A stretch of 64,000 nucleotides of DNA from Pseudomonadota bacterium (GCA_024229515.1 JAAESI010000048.1:124001-188000), one strand, 5' to 3'; numbered from the stretch's first letter, positions 7,395 to 18,676 are shown. Program-made: numbers and translations. Notes: generated by a model not told the origin, from the letters alone.

Positions 7395-9232
7395 TCGGCT
7401 GGCGGCTCGACCCAGCCGTCGGCGCCGCCGTCGCCCTCGATCTCCATCTCGACCTCGATCTCGTACTCGTCGTCGACCATGACCTCGGCGGTGTCCCAGG
7501 AGCCGGTCTCTTGGTCGTCCCCCAGCCCGGCGTCGTAGGCGCGGCGGGCGACGTCGTCCCCGAGGGCCTTGTGGGCGCGCACGGCCCGCGCGAGCAGCTC
7601 CTTGGCCTTGCGGCGGGTGTCGGGGCGGGCGCTCTTGGGCAGCGACGCGGGGCGGTACCGGTCGGCCGCGGCGTCGAACGCGGCCTGAACATCCTCGCTG
7701 GTGGCGGAGGCGTCGAGCTCCAGGAACGCGTAGTGGTCCATCTCCATGCGCGTGACGTAGTGGCGGATGACGCGGACCGCGGGGTCGTCCTCGGCGGCGG
7801 CCTCGGTCTTGCGGTCTGCTTCGTTGACCAGCCGCGCGATCATGTCGCGGCTGAACCGGGCGGTGACTTCGCTCCCGCCGTCGCCCTCGCCGAGCTCCAT
7901 GTCCAGCACCGGGATGGCGGCGAAGGAGGTGACATCGGACTCGTCGGGCTCGTCGTCGGTGACCTTGACGATGCCGGTCTGGACGAGGAACCAGAGGCAG
8001 CGGGCGACCTGCTCCCAGTCGCCGGAGAAGTACTCCCGAACGGAGTCGAAGGAGCGCGCCTGGGCTAGCCACTCGCGGAGCTCCTGGAGCACGCTCGTGG
8101 TGGCGATGTACCCGAACAGCCGGTCGTGGGTGTTGCGTCGACGCAGGTAGCCGTCTTCGACCGATACGAGCCCGATCTCGGCGGTGCCGAGGCGAAGCGT
8201 GCTGTCGATCACGTCCCAGAGCACGGAGATCGGGTTGGTCTCGTACACCGGGATCGTCTCGGCGAAGGCGTCGCCGCCGCGGAACTCGATCGTCCCCGAC
8301 CGGTTGGCCGCCTGGGCCAGCTCGTGCTCCACCCAGACCTGCAGCAGGGGGTCGAGATCCTCGGCGGTCATCACCTGCTGCGACACCAGCACCCGCGTGA
8401 TCGACCAGTTCAGCCGGGTCTGCGCGGCGGCGGCCTTCATCGCCTGCGCCTCGGTGAGGCGTCCGCACCCCTGCAGCCACTCGGGCACCCCCAGCAGCGG
8501 GGGGTCGACCTCGACCCACACCGGGTAGCCGTTGAGGAAGTAGAAGGTGCGGTCGCAGTCGGCGCTGTGGAGGCGCAGGCGGCCCGAGTCGCGGCCGTGG
8601 AACAGGTCCGCCACGGTGCGCACGAAGTGGGCCGGCTTGTTCTTGGCCACGGGGAGGTTGCGGGCCGCCGCCTTGTCCGGCTTGGCGACTCTCCCCGAGG
8701 TAGGCCGGCCGATGTCGAGGCTGACCTCCTGGGTGGACTCACGCTCGGGCGCCGGTGTCGCCTGCTCCGCGGGGGCCCGGCCGAAGCCCATGCTCGCGAT
8801 GTCGACCTCCTGGGTCGAGCCTATCGAGCTGTCCAGATCGTCCCGGACGGCGGTCGGCGGTGGGGGCGGGACGACCGAGTCGATGCGGCGGAGCACGTCG
8901 GTGACGGAGAAGGGCTTGGCGAGGAAGTAGCGAACCCCCAGCCGGCTGAGTTGGGACGCTTCGATGTCGGCGGCGCGGTAGACCTGACTGGTGAGAATGA
9001 CGGGGAGGCGTCGGCCTCCGGGAAGGCTGCGGATCCGACCGATCAGCACGGTGCCGCTGTTGTCCGGCAGAACGATGGCCGAGACGATGAGGTCCGGCGG
9101 GTTGAGCTGGAATTCACGCAGCGCGGCGCCCGCGGTCTGCACCGACACGGGCGTGTGGCCGCGGGAGCGGAGCGCCTGCTCCAAACCCGACGCCAACGCG
9201 ATGTCGTCCTGGACCAGCAGGATGTGCGCCAT
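7391..9232 (-). CDS. Pseudo-receiver / DUF4388 / J-like multidomain regulator
   Basis: A 613-residue cytoplasmic protein. Residues 1-115 are receiver-like (AHILLVQDD at the start, LAKPF near the end), but the phospho-acceptor Asp is replaced: the usual VLDI-x-LP reads VSAIVLP, so phosphorylation at the normal site is not expected. The middle (from about residue 195) resembles DUF4388/PATAN (FVRTVADLFHGRDSGRL, FYFLNGYPVWVEVDPP). The C-terminal third contains a J-domain-like helix pair (DHYAFLELDASATSEDVQAAF) in which the HPD loop is absent (RYRPAS). Such proteins are common in Myxococcota signalling, often linked to motility or polarity, but the specific role is unknown. The start is the ATG before AHILLV. 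Confidence 0.75.
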   Translation of the reverse strand: MAHILLVQDDIALASGLEQALRSRGHTPVSVQTAGAALREFQLNPPDLIVSAIVLPDNSGTVLIGRIRSLPGGRRLPVILTSQVYRAADIEASQLSRLGVRYFLAKPFSVTDVLRRIDSVVPPPPPTAVRDDLDSSIGSTQEVDIASMGFGRAPAEQATPAPERESTQEVSLDIGRPTSGRVAKPDKAAARNLPVAKNKPAHFVRTVADLFHGRDSGRLRLHSADCDRTFYFLNGYPVWVEVDPPLLGVPEWLQGCGRLTEAQAMKAAAAQTRLNWSITRVLVSQQVMTAEDLDPLLQVWVEHELAQAANRSGTIEFRGGDAFAETIPVYETNPISVLWDVIDSTLRLGTAEIGLVSVEDGYLRRRNTHDRLFGYIATTSVLQELREWLAQARSFDSVREYFSGDWEQVARCLWFLVQTGIVKVTDDEPDESDVTSFAAIPVLDMELGEGDGGSEVTARFSRDMIARLVNEADRKTEAAAEDDPAVRVIRHYVTRMEMDHYAFLELDASATSEDVQAAFDAAADRYRPASLPKSARPDTRRKAKELLARAVRAHKALGDDVARRAYDAGLGDDQETGSWDTAEVMVDDEYEIEVEMEIEGDGGADGWVEPPAD

Positions 9233-9263
9233 GGAATCCCCGAGCCCCCACCCGGAGATCACC

Positions 9264-12200
9264 TTAGGGGGGACCGCGCTCAAGATCCAAAAGATCAGAA
9301 TCCGGGGGCGAGCAAATCCGCCATGCGCTCCGGCCGAACGATGCCCTGGTCGACCATCCAGCCCACCGCCTCGGCGGTTCACCGTTTCTCGTCGTCGCCC
9401 CCACGACCTGGGCGAGGCGGAGCCGGGCGGCTTCGCGGTAGAGCCCCGCGCCGGCCTCTTCGAACCCGGCCGCGGCGGTCGCGAGGTGGGCGGCGGCCTG
9501 CTTGGGGCGCGAGCCCGCGGCCTCCAGTCCGGCCTGCAGGAGCGCCCCCCAGGCCTTGGCGAGGGGCAGCCGCGCCCGGCGGAGCTTGCGCGCTTCCTGG
9601 GCGGCCACGTCCAGCTCGCCCGAGGCCAGCGCGGCGCGACCGCGGAGCTGCAGCAGCTGCGGCCCGGTGAAGCGAACCCGGAGGAAGCCGACCTTCTTAA
9701 GGATCGGCCAGTCGCACTCCACCTCGGCGAACGCTTTGGCGGTCCGGCCCTCGTACAGGGCCGTGTTCACGACGGCCACGAGCCGGTGGTAGTGCTGGGT
9801 TCGGTAGCCGGTCTCCGGCCACGTTCGCGACGTGCTCAGGTCGGCGGTGCCGAGCGACAGCTGGCGTCGAGCCTCGTCCGGGCGATCGGCGGCGAGGTGG
9901 GCGATGGCCGGCTCCCCCATCCGGACCGCGTGGGCGCCCTGGCGGTCCGAGCGCAACTCGGCGTCGCGGATCACCGACCCCAGCCGTCGGGCCAGCTCCC
10001 CCAGCCGGCCGGTCAGCGCGAGGCCGGTGAGGGCGAAGTGGTGGGCCACCCCGAGCTCCCAGTGGGCGCCGATGCACTCGGTCCGGAGGCGCAGATCGGC
10101 GGCGTCGCAGTGGGTCACCACGTCCTCGCAGCGGCCGTCGAACAAGGCGATGATCCCGAGGGTGAGGTCCAGGACCGCGTGGTCCCGGGGATCGGGGGAC
10201 GTCTCCCAGATCGAGCGGGCCGCGGCCATCAGGCGATCGACCCGCCGGCGGAAGAAGCGCCCTTCCAGCAGCGCCTCGAAGGCGGCCTCGTTGGCCAGCG
10301 CGTGGGCGATCCGGTTGGGTTCGCCCAGATCCAGGGCCTCGAGCAGGTGGGGCGTGGCGAGCGCGTCCGACAGCGGGAAGTTGACCATCGCGAACGCCGA
10401 CGCGAGCCGCCACACCGCGTCCATCCGGGCGGTCGTCTCGGGCGGCACGTCCTCGGCGGCGGTGGGGGTGTAGCCGATCCCCCGGGCGAGCAGCCGAGCC
10501 CGGCCCCAGGCCGCTTTCGCCGTGGCCGCCCCGTGGGACTTCGGCACGGCCACCCCGGCGTCGCCGAGCACGGTGCGCATGGCTGCCCAGCCCTGGTCCA
10601 GCACGCCCGCCTTGACGTAGTGCTCGCCGGCGCGGCCCCGCCACGCGAGCACCCGCACGTCGTCCGGGCTCGCCGCCGCGAGGGTGTCGGCGGCGAACTC
10701 GTAGGCTTGCGCTGCCTCCAGGCCCCGGCCGGCGTTGGCGAGGGCCTGGGCCGAGCGGGCGCGCAGCTCCCAGGGCTCCTCCAGATCGGGACGCAGCCGG
10801 AGGGCCGAGCGGTACATCTGCGCGGCTCGGTCGAAGGCGAGGGTGGCGTGGGCCCGCTCGGCGGCGCGGATGGCGTAGCCGGCCGCCCGGTCGCTCTCCC
10901 CGGCGCCTGCCCAGTGGTCCACGAGGCCGTCGAGATCGTCGGCCCGGTGCCGCTCCAGGACCTCCGCGAGGCGGCGGTGCAAGCGTTGGCGGCGGGCGTC
11001 CGCGAGCAGGTGCACGGCCGATTCGCGGATGCGGTCGTGGTAGGCGGCGATGGCCGGCACCCCGTGGTCCGCGGCGCGCCGCAGCAGGCACTCCTCGACC
11101 ATGCGCCCGATGAGGGGACGGCCTCCTTCGCCCAGCCCGGCGGCGGCGAGGGCGAGGTCCTGGGGGAAGGGACGGCCCGCCACCGACACCACCTCCAGGA
11201 GCCGGCGGGCGTCCTGGGGGAGCGCTTCGATGCGGGGGCTCACCACGTCAGCGAGGGCCAGCGAGTCGGCCCGCCAGGAGCGTGCGTCACCGCCGCCGCC
11301 GGACGAGTCGGTCAGGTAGTGAGCCATCTCGCAGAGGAAGAAGGGGCTCCCCTGGGACTCCTCCACGATGGCCTCGACGTGGCGTTGGTAGGAGGCCGAG
11401 TCCCGGTCCAGCAGCCGAGCGGCGAGTTCGCTCCGTTCCTGGGGCGACAGCGGCTCCAGCGCGAGCTCGCGGGTACTCCCGCCGTCCAGGTTCAGGCCCG
11501 GGATCTGCCGTCGCGTGGCGTCCACCAGCGGAGCGTCGAGGTCCTCGCGGCGGTACGACAGCAGCAGCAGAACGGCCGGTGGGTCCGGGGGCCGCACCAG
11601 CTCCCGCAGGAGCACCCCGCTGTCCAGATCGCCCCACTGGAGGTCGTCGATCCAGATCACCACGGGGAGGCGGTCGCTCAATCGGGCGAGCAGTTCGCGC
11701 AGCCCCGCGAAGCCCTGGCGTCGCACCTCGCGGGGGTCGGGGGGAGGGGCGGTGCCGCCGGCGTAGCGCAGGCCGTCGACCCGGCCGAGCACCGGGAACA
11801 GCCGCCGCAGGGCCGGTCCGTAGCGGGGGGCGATGGCGCGCTGCTGGGCCTCGGACAGCCGGCCGAGGTGGTGGCTGATGCCGTCGACGATCGCGTCCAG
11901 CGCCTTGAACGGCACGCTCTCGTGGGGGTGGCAGCGGCCGCGCAGCACGAGCGCCCGCTCCCGATGTTCGAGGCCGCGGGTGAACCGGCGCAGCAGGGTC
12001 GACTTGCCGATCCCGGAGACCCCGTGGACGTGCACGGTCGTCCAGAGGCCTTCGCCCACACGACTCCACGCCACCTCCAACGCTTCCAACTCCGGGTCGC
12101 GTCCCACGAACGCGGCCGCAGGGGCCGGCACCGGGCGGCCGGGCGAGGTCTCGGGGGCGGTGCGGTGGGGACTCCGGTCCAGGCGCGCCAGCGCTTCCTC

Positions 12201-13091
12201 CACGGACGGCCGCTCCGCCGGGTTCCGCGCCAGCAGGTCCATCGCGAGCGCCTCGAGGTCGGCGGGGAGGCCGTCGTCGATGACCGCGCCCAGCGGGGTC
12301 GGATCGCGGGTCGCTTTGTGGTGCAGCACCCGCAGGGCCGGTCCCCGGAACGGCGCCCGGCCGGCCAGGGCCTCGTAGATCATCACCCCCACCGCGTACA
12401 GATCGGCCGCCGGGCTGGGTGATTGGCCGGTCGCCTGCTCGGGGGCCATGTACGGCACGGAGCCGACGGGGAAGCCCTCGAAGCTGTCGTCGCCGGGGAA
12501 CTCGGGCATCGGCGTGGCGAGGCCGAAGTCGGCGAGCACGACCCGCCCCAGGTCCTGGCTGACGAGCACGTTCCCGGGCTTGACGTCCCGATGCACGAAG
12601 CCGGCCCGGTGCAGCGCGGCGAGGGCGGGCAGGAGCTGACGCAGGCCGTCCCGCAGCCTCTCCTGGGCTTCGGGGGGGAGCACGGGCCGGGCGAGCACGC
12701 CCGGTTCCACAGCCTCGACCGCTTGCGAGTCGCCGGGCACCACCGTGATGGTGGGGGGCACGGGGATCAGATCGCCGGTGCTGTCGAAGGTGTCGCCGCG
12801 CACCCAGGTGAGAAAATCTTCGGCGTCGACCAGCTCCATCGTGAAGAAGCAGGCGTTCCCTTCGACCACCAAGTCGTGCAGCTGCATGAGGTTGGGGTGG
12901 CTGATTCCGGCGCGGGACCGGAACTCGCGCTTGAGGCGGTACAGATCCGTCGGATCGGGCCGCTGCGACATCTTCAGCGCGATCTCGCAGCCGAGCTCGG
13001 CGTCGAAGGCCCGGTAGACGACCCCCATGCCGCCCGAGCCGACTTCACCTCTCACTTCGAACCGCTCGTTCCCTCGGAAAGCTGCTCCCAC
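9264..13091 (-). CDS. Ser/Thr protein kinase fused to AAA ATPase and TPR-like repeats
   Basis: About 1275 residues. The N-terminal kinase domain shows GSGGMGVVYRAF (glycine loop), IALKM (Lys), FVHRDVKPGNVLV, LADFGLA and MAPEQATG. After about residue 300 comes an AAA/NACHT-like ATPase with Walker A GVSGIGKSTLL and Walker B VIWIDDLQWGD, then a long helical region of TPR character. This is the myxobacterial kinase-ATPase architecture, related to MalT-like regulators: it couples phosphorylation to a large ligand-sensing platform. GTG 13091 places the first residues (GAAFRGNERFEV) where the family begins and has GAGGAA just upstream; longer starts invade the divergent gene. The last residues look frameshifted: an alternative frame gives GWMVDQGIVRPERMADLL with a stop at 9295, fitting the family end better. 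Confidence 0.85.
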   Translation of the reverse strand: MGAAFRGNERFEVRGEVGSGGMGVVYRAFDAELGCEIALKMSQRPDPTDLYRLKREFRSRAGISHPNLMQLHDLVVEGNACFFTMELVDAEDFLTWVRGDTFDSTGDLIPVPPTITVVPGDSQAVEAVEPGVLARPVLPPEAQERLRDGLRQLLPALAALHRAGFVHRDVKPGNVLVSQDLGRVVLADFGLATPMPEFPGDDSFEGFPVGSVPYMAPEQATGQSPSPAADLYAVGVMIYEALAGRAPFRGPALRVLHHKATRDPTPLGAVIDDGLPADLEALAMDLLARNPAERPSVEEALARLDRSPHRTAPETSPGRPVPAPAAAFVGRDPELEALEVAWSRVGEGLWTTVHVHGVSGIGKSTLLRRFTRGLEHRERALVLRGRCHPHESVPFKALDAIVDGISHHLGRLSEAQQRAIAPRYGPALRRLFPVLGRVDGLRYAGGTAPPPDPREVRRQGFAGLRELLARLSDRLPVVIWIDDLQWGDLDSGVLLRELVRPPDPPAVLLLLSYRREDLDAPLVDATRRQIPGLNLDGGSTRELALEPLSPQERSELAARLLDRDSASYQRHVEAIVEESQGSPFFLCEMAHYLTDSSGGGGDARSWRADSLALADVVSPRIEALPQDARRLLEVVSVAGRPFPQDLALAAAGLGEGGRPLIGRMVEECLLRRAADHGVPAIAAYHDRIRESAVHLLADARRQRLHRRLAEVLERHRADDLDGLVDHWAGAGESDRAAGYAIRAAERAHATLAFDRAAQMYRSALRLRPDLEEPWELRARSAQALANAGRGLEAAQAYEFAADTLAAASPDDVRVLAWRGRAGEHYVKAGVLDQGWAAMRTVLGDAGVAVPKSHGAATAKAAWGRARLLARGIGYTPTAAEDVPPETTARMDAVWRLASAFAMVNFPLSDALATPHLLEALDLGEPNRIAHALANEAAFEALLEGRFFRRRVDRLMAAARSIWETSPDPRDHAVLDLTLGIIALFDGRCEDVVTHCDAADLRLRTECIGAHWELGVAHHFALTGLALTGRLGELARRLGSVIRDAELRSDRQGAHAVRMGEPAIAHLAADRPDEARRQLSLGTADLSTSRTWPETGYRTQHYHRLVAVVNTALYEGRTAKAFAEVECDWPILKKVGFLRVRFTGPQLLQLRGRAALASGELDVAAQEARKLRRARLPLAKAWGALLQAGLEAAGSRPKQAAAHLATAAAGFEEAGAGLYREAARLRLAQVVGATTRNGEPPRRWAGWSTRASFGRSAWRICSPPDSDLLDLERGPP

Positions 13092-13181
13092 CCGTTCCTC
13101 GCGCGCGGGGTTAGCGGCCTCAGCAATGGCGGGTCGCGATCCTCGGGTGTAACTTGCAGTCGCGGCGAAAAGGAGTCGGGA

Positions 13182-14741
13182 ATGCAGCATCAGTGGAACC
13201 CAGGACTCGTTTGCGCGGCCGCCATCGCTTTGATGGCGGTCGGATGCAGCGACGTGACCGTGCACCAGCCCCCCGAGCGGGAAGGCGATGACCCCGGCGA
13301 GTGCTACGACGGCGCCGACAACGACGGCAACGGCCTGTTCGATTGCGACGACCCGGACTGCAGCGGCGCGGTCGAGTGCGCCGAGAACGATCCTCCGTCC
13401 ACGCCGGAGATCTCGATCTCACCGGCGGATCCGACGACCGAGGACACGCTCCTGTGCATCATCGACGTCGCGTCGTCCGATCCGGACGGGCACGCCGTCT
13501 CCTACCGGTACTTCTGGACCGTCGACGGCAGTGACGCCGGCGTCGAGGACGCCAACGTGGACGCCGGCCAGACCACGCGTGGCGAAGCCTGGCTCTGCAC
13601 CGTGATTCCCGAGGACGAGTTCGGCGCCGCGGGCGGCTCCGCATCGGCGACTGTGTCGATCGGCAACGCCCCCCCGACCCGCCCCGAGATCGGAATCGAG
13701 CCCAGCGAGCCGACCCCCTTCGATCCCCTGCAGTGCACGCTCCACGAGCCGTCCACCGACCCCGACGGGGACGACATCTCGTACACCTACGATTGGTACA
13801 AGAACGGCGCGCCGATGGGCTTCGGTCCCGAAGGTGTGCCGTGGGAGCAGACCGAGGCGCCCGATGAGTGGGCCTGCGTCGTCACCCCCAACGACGGCCT
13901 CGTCGACGGCCCGTCGGCCGAGCACCTGGTGACGGTGCATGTCGACGTGCTCCCCCACTCCGCCTCGGGCACCAACCACACCTGCTCGGTCCAGATGGAC
14001 GGCCAGTACACCTGCTGGGGCAGCGACTCCAGCGGCCAGATCGCTCAGGCGCCCGACGTCTCCCTGTGGCAGATCGAGTCCGGCGACAACTTCTCGTGCG
14101 GCATCGTCTTCGCGGACACCGGGCTGCTGTGCTGGGGCGACCAGAGCTGGGACCAGCACCTGCCGCCGCTGGGCACCTACGTGGCCCTCGGGGTGGGCGC
14201 AACTCACGCCTGCGCCGTCACGAGCACGGGCGAGCTGAACTTCTGGGGCAGCGCGATCCACTGGTCCGACCCCGTGCCCGACCACGGCTCCATGATCGAT
14301 GTGACCGCCGGCACCGACTACTGCTGCGGTATGAACGCCGAGGGCTACATCGACTGCTGGGGCGACACCGCGCCGCTGACAGCGACGCCCAACCAGTACC
14401 GCGACTTCGACGCGGGCGCCGGTCACCTGTGCGCCATCTCGCCGGGCGGTACGCTCACCTGCTGGGGTACCGACGGCTTCGGCCAGACCTCCGATGCGCC
14501 GTTGGACGGCGACTGGCTGGACGTCACCGCGGGGCTCCAGCACAGCTGCGCGATCGAGAACTCCACGGGCTTCGTGACCTGCTGGGGCGACGACTCGTAC
14601 GGCCAGGCGAGCGCGCCCACGGGCGTGTTCACGCAGATCAGCGCCGGCGCCTACCACACCTGCGGCAAGCGTCCGAACGACACGGTCGACTGCTGGGGCT
14701 GCGTCGGGCAGGACGCCGGGCAGTGCACGCCGACCTTCTAG
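13182..14741 (+). CDS. Lipoprotein with Ig/PKD-like domains and RCC1-type repeats
   Basis: A 519-residue surface lipoprotein. AAGGAG sits seven bases before the ATG. The signal ends LMAVGC (lipobox). Then come a MopE-like stretch (CYDGADNDGNGLFDCDDPDC), two Ig/PKD-like domains beginning NDPPSTPEI and NAPPTRPEI, and about seven RCC1-like repeats of the form C-x-x-x-x-x-G-x-x-x-C-W-G (for example TCWGSDSSGQIAQAP, TCWGDDSYGQASAP), which would form a beta-propeller. It is transcribed divergently from the kinase gene across about 90 bases. Likely a binding protein at the cell surface; the ligand is unknown. Confidence 0.75.
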   Translation: MQHQWNPGLVCAAAIALMAVGCSDVTVHQPPEREGDDPGECYDGADNDGNGLFDCDDPDCSGAVECAENDPPSTPEISISPADPTTEDTLLCIIDVASSDPDGHAVSYRYFWTVDGSDAGVEDANVDAGQTTRGEAWLCTVIPEDEFGAAGGSASATVSIGNAPPTRPEIGIEPSEPTPFDPLQCTLHEPSTDPDGDDISYTYDWYKNGAPMGFGPEGVPWEQTEAPDEWACVVTPNDGLVDGPSAEHLVTVHVDVLPHSASGTNHTCSVQMDGQYTCWGSDSSGQIAQAPDVSLWQIESGDNFSCGIVFADTGLLCWGDQSWDQHLPPLGTYVALGVGATHACAVTSTGELNFWGSAIHWSDPVPDHGSMIDVTAGTDYCCGMNAEGYIDCWGDTAPLTATPNQYRDFDAGAGHLCAISPGGTLTCWGTDGFGQTSDAPLDGDWLDVTAGLQHSCAIENSTGFVTCWGDDSYGQASAPTGVFTQISAGAYHTCGKRPNDTVDCWGCVGQDAGQCTPTF

Positions 14742-14800
14742 TCGAAGGGCCCCGAAATGCACCTTCGTAACCTCCCGCGCACCACGTATGGTGCGCGGCG

Positions 14801-16078
<1,278 letters not shown>

Positions 16079-16923
16079 CGCTCCTGGCCGCGGTCCCCGC
16101 GGCCGCCGGCACCAACTGCCTCGGCGAGCCCGAGATCAAGCCGGTGATGCGCCACACGCTGGGCATCAAGTACGGCGACTGGGGCCTCGAGCACCAGATG
16201 AAGGTCGGCGCCTGCATCCCCCTGATCAAGGACAAGGGGCTGCTGACCGACGGCTCCTTCATCGAGACCGGCTTCGCCTCCTGGACGACGCCCATCTACA
16301 CGATGCCGGGCGCGTACCTCGCCATCGCCCCGCTCTCCATCCTGCAGTTCCACTTCGAGGCGGCGCCGATCCTGTACTGGCCGATCGGCCTCTCCGCGGC
16401 GGGCTACTACCCGCTGGACTCGCTGGAGTCCGACTTCAGCAAGGAGTCCCTGCCGGCGGAGGAGGGGCAGGCCACGACGGGCGGCTTCTTCCGCTTCGGC
16501 CCCACCCTTCAGTTGGCGTTCAACCTCAAGCCGAAGGTCCGCATCATCGTCGTGAACACCCTGCGGTTCGAGTACTTCGTCATCGGGGAAGCGCAGTACT
16601 ACTTCCACAACCGCAACGACATGCCGGCGTCCAACCCGGACTGGTTCATCGACAACCTGGCGCTGGCGATGGTGGGCATCCAGGTGCACCCCAACGCGGA
16701 GCTGCGGGTGGGGCTCAACGACCACCTGAACATGAACCTCAGCGGCAAGCAGAAGAGCAACTCGCTGCGCGGCGTGGCGATGATCTCGATGAAAAAGGTG
16801 GGCCGCATCCGGGACCTCTCCCCGATCCTCACGATGGGCATCCGGACCAACCACCCCGTACGCCAGTGGCACTTCAACTTCATCGCGGCGGTCTCGTTCG
16901 CGGTGGATCTGTCGAAGGGGTAG

Positions 16924-17261
16924 GGCGTATCTGTCAATCTGATCTGAGCTGTGTAAGTATCCCGCCGGGCGGTGGTAGAAATTCTCATTCCTGGGGGTCA
17001 GGAACGAGCTCGGTGACCGCGCACAGGGAGTGCGTGCGGTCCAGCCACACCAGTCTGCCCTCACTCGGCATTCCGACAGCAGTCCATCTCCATCCTTCCT
17101 CCGTGGAGCCGCGGAGGGTGGAGGAGGGCGTGGGACATCACGTCGTCCGGTATTTGGGTGAAGACCTTCGGGTCTGATCCCTTCCCCCCGCCGGGCGATG
17201 CTGAACCACCGCCCCCAGGCCTGCGTCCTCCTTCACCCTCGACGCCTCGGCGCAGGGTGGG
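16924..17261. other. Non-coding interval between convergent genes
   Basis: This 338-base stretch holds no gene I can support. On the minus strand a frame of about 50 codons ending near 17004 reads WTAVGMPSEGRLVWLDRTHS but has no ribosome-binding site and no known family. A short imperfect hairpin (CTCCGTGGAGCCGCGGAG) lies near 17100. No promoter or terminator stands out. Confidence 0.5.
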
Positions 17262-18101
17262 TCAGGCGATGAACGCTGCAGCTGCAGTGAGGTCCGACAG
17301 CAACTCACCACGTGGGTGATCAGCCAGGAACTCCCGCTCCCATGGGGGCGTGAACCGACTCGTCACCAGCCCGACGCGCGCACCAAGGTGCAACGGCAGG
17401 GCCAGGTCCAACTCGAAGATGTCTCCGACGACGGTCAGGTCCGACCAGGCCGCGTCGACGCTCGCTCGCAGCTCGTCCAGGACATCGAAGTACTTGGAGC
17501 GGCGAAGCAGGACGGGGCGGTCGAGCCCGTCCAGGTACATCGCTTCGGGCGCGCCGTTCCAGGCGTCGTCGATCACGTACTTCTTCCCGAAGCCGTGCAC
17601 GCGCTCGACGAGCCAGTCCAGCGAGCCGGGCTTGTCCGACTGCTCCGCCAGGGTGCGGACCTTGGCCTGCACCGGCAGCGTCGCCGAGTTGGTGACGATC
17701 CAGGAAGGGGAGCCCTCCAGCGACGACAGCAGCTCAAACGCGCCCGGGCGGAAGTTCACGCCGGACTTCGGGTAGTTGTACTTGTAGAGGATGCCGTCCA
17801 GCAGGCGGCTGCGATCCTCGGCCGAGGGGAAGGCGCCGTAGTGGTCGAAGACCATGCGTGCCACCGGCATGATCCGCAGGTACGGATCCACCGACGCGGG
17901 CGCCACGATGCGGCCTCCGAAATCCCACCCGTAGCGGCCGCCGGCCTCCAGGATGGTCTGTTCGAAGCCGTCCGCGAGCTGCTCGATCTCGTCGCGCGGA
18001 GCGCCGGTCAGAGCTGCCAGATCACCCAAGTAGCCAGCACGGAAGGGCTTCCCCTCCAGCTCGGCGTCCGTGAGGGTCCCGTCGAAGTCGAGGACCAGCA
18101 C
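17262..18101 (-). CDS. HAD-superfamily hydrolase
   Basis: A 279-residue soluble protein. Motif I is at the very N-terminus (VLDFDGTLTD, with the nucleophile and acid Asp), motif II is IVTNSATLP, and motif IV is VVGDIFELDLALP. A helical cap region lies between motifs I and II, so a C1-capped phosphatase is likely. Substrate unknown. The start is GTG at 18099-18101, which leaves a 7-base gap after the upstream stop, so the gene follows the membrane protein gene in an operon. Confidence 0.75.
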   Translation of the reverse strand: MLVLDFDGTLTDAELEGKPFRAGYLGDLAALTGAPRDEIEQLADGFEQTILEAGGRYGWDFGGRIVAPASVDPYLRIMPVARMVFDHYGAFPSAEDRSRLLDGILYKYNYPKSGVNFRPGAFELLSSLEGSPSWIVTNSATLPVQAKVRTLAEQSDKPGSLDWLVERVHGFGKKYVIDDAWNGAPEAMYLDGLDRPVLLRRSKYFDVLDELRASVDAAWSDLTVVGDIFELDLALPLHLGARVGLVTSRFTPPWEREFLADHPRGELLSDLTAAAAFIA

Positions 18102-18108
18102 CTGGGGT

Positions 18109-18603
18109 CTACTCGTCGTTCAGTCCGCAGGAAGCGGCCTTGGCGTCCGCCGCGGCCCGCTGCGACTCGGCGTAGCCGAGGGCATCGCCGATCCAGGCGC
18201 CTTCGTCGAAGCCGTAGATCGTGCGCACGCCGTAGGTCCACTTGCTGCGGACGGCGGAGTCCGTGACCTTCCAGACGTCGCAGGGCACGCCCGCGACCTC
18301 GGAGGCGGAGTCGATCTCGCCCGAGCTGTTGGAGTCGTAGGCGCCGAGCATCAGGACCTTGACGGCCTCGTCCCAGGCGGAGCTGCCGCCATCGGGGATC
18401 AGCTGAATCGCCGCGGCGAGGCCGCTGGCGGGCACGGCCGCGGTGGGGACGTCGATCCCATACGAATAGGTGTCGCTGCCGGAGTCAGCATCCATGCCGA
18501 GGTAGATGAAGGTTCCGATCCCGCCGCCGCAGAGGCAGAGCAGGAAGCAGCCGCCGGCGACGGCGCCGACGATGAGGGGCGTGTTGTTGTTCTTCTTGGC
18601 CAC
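18109..18603 (-). CDS. Single-pass membrane protein, pilin-like extracellular part possible
   Basis: About 164 residues. After KKNNNT comes one hydrophobic helix rich in Gly and Cys (LIVGAVAGGCFLLCLCGGGIGTFIYLG), then a soluble outer domain with DSNSSGEIDSASEV, an EF-hand-like Asp pattern that may bind calcium. GTG at 18601-18603 is chosen because GGAGGA lies seven bases upstream; a longer frame has no such site. It is cotranscribed with the HAD hydrolase. No family is recognised; the layout resembles the protein at 49921-50631. Confidence 0.6.
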   Translation of the reverse strand: MAKKNNNTPLIVGAVAGGCFLLCLCGGGIGTFIYLGMDADSGSDTYSYGIDVPTAAVPASGLAAAIQLIPDGGSSAWDEAVKVLMLGAYDSNSSGEIDSASEVAGVPCDVWKVTDSAVRSKWTYGVRTIYGFDEGAWIGDALGYAESQRAAADAKAASCGLNDE

Positions 18604-18676
18604 TTGGGGTTCCTCCATCCCGCACGGGAATGGGCACGTTACGGGCGGGCTATGCTGGCCGCAAGGAGGAGGAGCA

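Noticed and set aside
9383..12422. Long plus-strand open frame of over 1000 codons opposite the kinase/ATPase gene
   Set aside because: It mirrors the codon pattern of the minus-strand gene, has Gly/Arg/Ala-biased composition and no domain; a typical high-GC shadow.
17004..17160. Minus-strand frame of about 50 codons (WTAVGMPSEGRLVWLDRTHS) in the 16.9-17.3 kb gap
   Set aside because: It looks somewhat protein-like but has no ribosome-binding site and no recognisable family.
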